A stretch of 64,000 nt of DNA from Sycobia sp. Sy_11 (taxonomy: Eukaryota; Arthropoda; Insecta; Hymenoptera; Epichrysomallidae): contig JACCIC010000002.1 of the NCBI GenBank assembly GCA_018907035.1, positions 2,811,001-2,875,000 of the forward strand. The letters are read 5' to 3'. The position numbers and the translations under genes are program-made. The notes under the pieces are model-generated. The model saw only the letters and a program-made list of their open reading frames with translations. It searched no databases and was not told the origin of the DNA. Of this stretch, positions 61,273 to 64,000 are shown piece by piece. How positions within the stretch are numbered: the first letter of the stretch is position 1; the number at the start of each line of letters is the position of its first letter.

Positions 61273-62700
61273 ATGTGATCTCATTTTATTGAGAATACAA
61301 TTCTGAAAAAATTTCAATGTAAACCAATCTTTGATTAAGCATGAATCTATTCTTAACATTTTTCTGTTGACCAGCGATTGGCTTATGAAAGTTTTAACGT
61401 AAGTTGATGCAGTGCTTTTTCTTGAGCTACTTGTGACAGATTGATACAAGTTTGATATATACTTTAATAATTTATTATATTTTGAAAAATGACTAATGTA
61501 TATAATTTAGACAGATTTACACATACCGTGGCGCATTTCTATAATATAAAAATGTATGGTATAAATGTATTTATTTATTTTTTTCATTTTCTTATAGGAC
61601 TTACAAAAATGAGTACAGTTTTTTATGCTTTATCATTAAATATTTGTTAGAAATATATAAATGGATATATCTATTTTAAAATTAAAGGGTTTTTTAACAT
61701 ATAAATGTAACTTTTAAGCTTAAGTTTAATTTACTAGATATTCATGCTTCAAGCCTTAACTATATTATAGTACGACATGTGAATAATCTTGGTAATAATA
61801 TTATATGTAATTTCAGGACTTGTCCCCTAACTTTGTTCAAAGTATATTTATTTCATCCCTTCATTCCTATATTCACGCACAGTAACATTAATTCTTATGC
61901 ATAAAATTTACAACATACTTATTTAACTTATTATATTGTTATCTTTTTTAAAAATGTTTAATTATCAATATTGGAAAAATTCAAACATAAAAATATACCA
62001 ATACTTCAAAAAGGTCCTAATTTTTACAAAAAAAAATCTTCATTAATTCGTAATACGAAGCAACACTATAAAAAATTATACCATCTCTTACAAATGCATT
62101 CTTTTAAATGCGCGAAAGTGCTGGAAAGAAATTTGACGTGGCGAAGAATTCATTCACCGTGCCATTCGAAGAGCAGCGGAGGCGGAAGTAAAAAAAAGAA
62201 GAAAAAAAAACATTAAAAATTTAAATCCTCCCCGACGTTTGATTGGCAGAATAATTTGCAAGCTCTTTTTTCCTCTCTTTCATTGAGCACTGAAATATTC
62301 TTTACGCCACTGTTTCCCACATAGCTGTTCGTTATATGAATTTTCACGAAAATATTTTCAATCCGTTATATTAATAATCGTTTTGTTCTACAATAATTTT
62401 TTTTTATAGATATTTTTATAAATAAACAATATTTGATTTAATATAACCATGTCAAACACGAGTGTATGAAGCATATGGCAGCCGATATGACGATAGCACA
62501 AGACCATGTTTGTTTTTTATTTATTGTTTTTTTTTTATTAAAGTTTATTGCACGTGTTACGGCTTGTCTTTTATTATAAACATAATTCAATTGCTTTTTT
62601 ATGGTAGTTTGTAGTGAATTTTCTATTCTGTTTTACAGAAGAGTAATATTAATGAAAAAAATACGCTCATCGTTTCGTAAGAATGTATAGAAAGAGATAT
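61267..62700. other. AT-rich noncoding stretch
   Basis: An 81-codon plus frame (61971-62216) ends in a poly-Lys tract and looks like an A-rich artefact. Nothing else was recognised. Confidence 0.45.
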
Positions 62701-62702
62701 CA

Positions 62703-63236
62703 TAACGAGCAATCTTTTTGAGCTTTGGTCAAATTATGCGAGATCCAACGTGAACAAATCTTTTAACACCTAACTGTTTATAAAATATATTATTGATGCA
62801 CGTCATAATAATGCCCAAAGATGCCTCAATCCAGCATCAATATTTTCTGGGAGAACAACCGATTTTGGCCACTTCGCGCAACTGGTCCTGGAGCAAACTG
62901 CGGTCACGTTTCACATTCATACCAGTATTTCACAGTGGCCAAGGATGGAGGCTTCATCGCCAAAAGTCGAAGTCAGTTGATCGATGCACTCTTATCTTGA
63001 TAAGCCACATCGAAAATCGTAAAAATTCATCTCACGAACATTTTCACGAGTTAGTTTCATTTTTTCGCTGAGCCAAAATTTTCAAGTCCCTGTAGATATC
63101 ACAAGTTATACTTAAATGACAAAACGTTCTGAAGAAGGTTATGGTTAAAAAGTTCAAACTTCCAATTGAACAAATCAGATGGCGCCTGCAAACACTTGGT
63201 ATGCCAAGGCTCAAAATATAAATAGTCAACCTCGTA
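62703..63236 (-). mobile_element. Mariner transposase relic, N-terminal half with leader
   Basis: An ATG at 63060 opens MKLTRENVREMNFYDFRCGL, followed by a stop and then ECIDQLTSTFGDEA, SLATVKYWY, RDRSLLQDQLRE, PKSVVLPENIDA, EASLGIIMTCINNI and KICSRWISHNLTKAQKD, each block needing a frame change. The order and spacing match the N-terminal helix-turn-helix region of mariner transposases (about the first 120 of 350 residues). The catalytic domain is missing beyond 62703. Upstream, GTACGAGGTTGACTATTTAT (minus strand, from about 63236) resembles a mariner 5' inverted repeat and leader. It carries at least one stop and several frameshifts, so it is dead. Confidence 0.85.
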
Positions 63237-64000
63237 CCATATTAAACATCGAAAAATATTGGTTTTTTTCGCACGTATTTTTTCTCTCTTTTCTTGATCA
63301 AAAATGATTTAATAGTGAAAATGATCTCCTAAGAAAAGTCTCCTAAGAAATGAACCTTTCAGATAATTTATAAATAACTAACTCAATAACAATTTGTCTT
63401 TGCTAAGCTTCGTTTGTTCTTTATCTGGCCAAAATGAGTTTAAAATGAGTTTAAAATGAGTCCTAAAAAAAGGACAAAAATTATCTGTAAGATTTTTTTT
63501 TTAAATCATTAGTTAGTTAAAATTTTTTTAGCTCATCACCAACGCGAAGAAAAAATGTTATTTCGTAATGATATTATCTTGGAATCGGAAAAATATTGTC
63601 AAAGTATTATCTTAGTCCAGTATCAGTCTTGTGATTGTCTTGATCTTCACAAGAAAATATTAATTTGAATCTTAAGTATTTGACAATAATTTCTTATAAC
63701 TGTATATAAACTTTCGAAAAACGAAGTGAAAACTGGTACAAATATCGGTTTTGCATCTACTCTTCATTTGTTTCGTTGAAAAGTACAGACGTAGAGTCCA
63801 AGAATGAACATCGAAAAAAGACATTAGAGACCAAACCTAAACATAATATAACTGGATTTTAGCTTGGTCCTTATAAGCCACAAACCGTTAATATTAAAGA
63901 TTGATATTGGAACAATATTTATTTTTCTTCATAAATCTGAATGAATTGAATAATAAAACGGGAATGAATAATGCTTTTCTTTTACAACAAACGCATAGCA
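63237..64000. other. AT-rich noncoding stretch to window end
   Basis: No gene was recognised. A 12-mer (AAAATGAGTTTA) is repeated about three times at 63431-63462. Confidence 0.5.

Noticed and set aside
62793..63071. 92-codon plus-strand ORF
   Set aside because: Antisense to the N-terminal mariner relic, whose motifs on the minus strand explain the sequence.

Overview
The window looks like nuclear DNA from an insect, most likely a hymenopteran. The reasons are an AT-rich background interrupted by short CpG-rich blocks, very abundant (CT)n, (GA)n and (TA)n tracts, several decayed mariner transposons, and one highly divergent chemosensory ionotropic receptor. The order assignment is inference from composition and gene family, not from a species-specific marker. 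No bacterial, organellar or rRNA signature was seen, and no tRNA or CRISPR array was recognised by eye.

Only one gene is convincing: an intronless 610-codon divergent ionotropic receptor (IR) on the minus strand at 236-2068. Everything to its right is gene-poor. Weak coding candidates are a 96-codon ATG-started ORF at 23091-23381 and exon-like segments at 43175-43257 (+), 57536-57782 (-) and 41414-41698 (+). None is assigned to a family.

Mobile DNA is the best-supported content after the IR. Four mariner-type transposase relics are readable: 20965-21690 (+, large internal deletion), 25321-25525 (-, C-terminal end only), 57809-58325 (-, catalytic-domain half) and 62703-63236 (-, N-terminal half plus leader). 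They come from different parts of the protein and look like different subfamilies, which suggests independent old insertions. A separate family of short non-autonomous repeats appears at least three times: an almost fully palindromic 473-bp element (55063-55535), a half-length relative bounded by 13-bp direct repeats (12146-12420), and a rearranged fragment (55905-56035).

The rest alternates between long AT-rich stretches with no visible genes and about a dozen GC/CpG-rich blocks of 0.3-1.3 kb (for example near 8.4-9.3, 15.2-15.8, 19.6-20.0, 22.0-22.3, 25.7-26.7, 30.4-30.8, 34.7-36.0, 39.5-40.3, 52.1-53.5, 54.4-55.0 and 58.6-59.5 kb). These blocks carry no convincing coding sequence. Several contain promoter-like or homeodomain-type motifs, so they may be regulatory elements in a gene desert or within very long introns. 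That is inference. More than a dozen long (TA)n tracts and several perfect palindromes punctuate the window.
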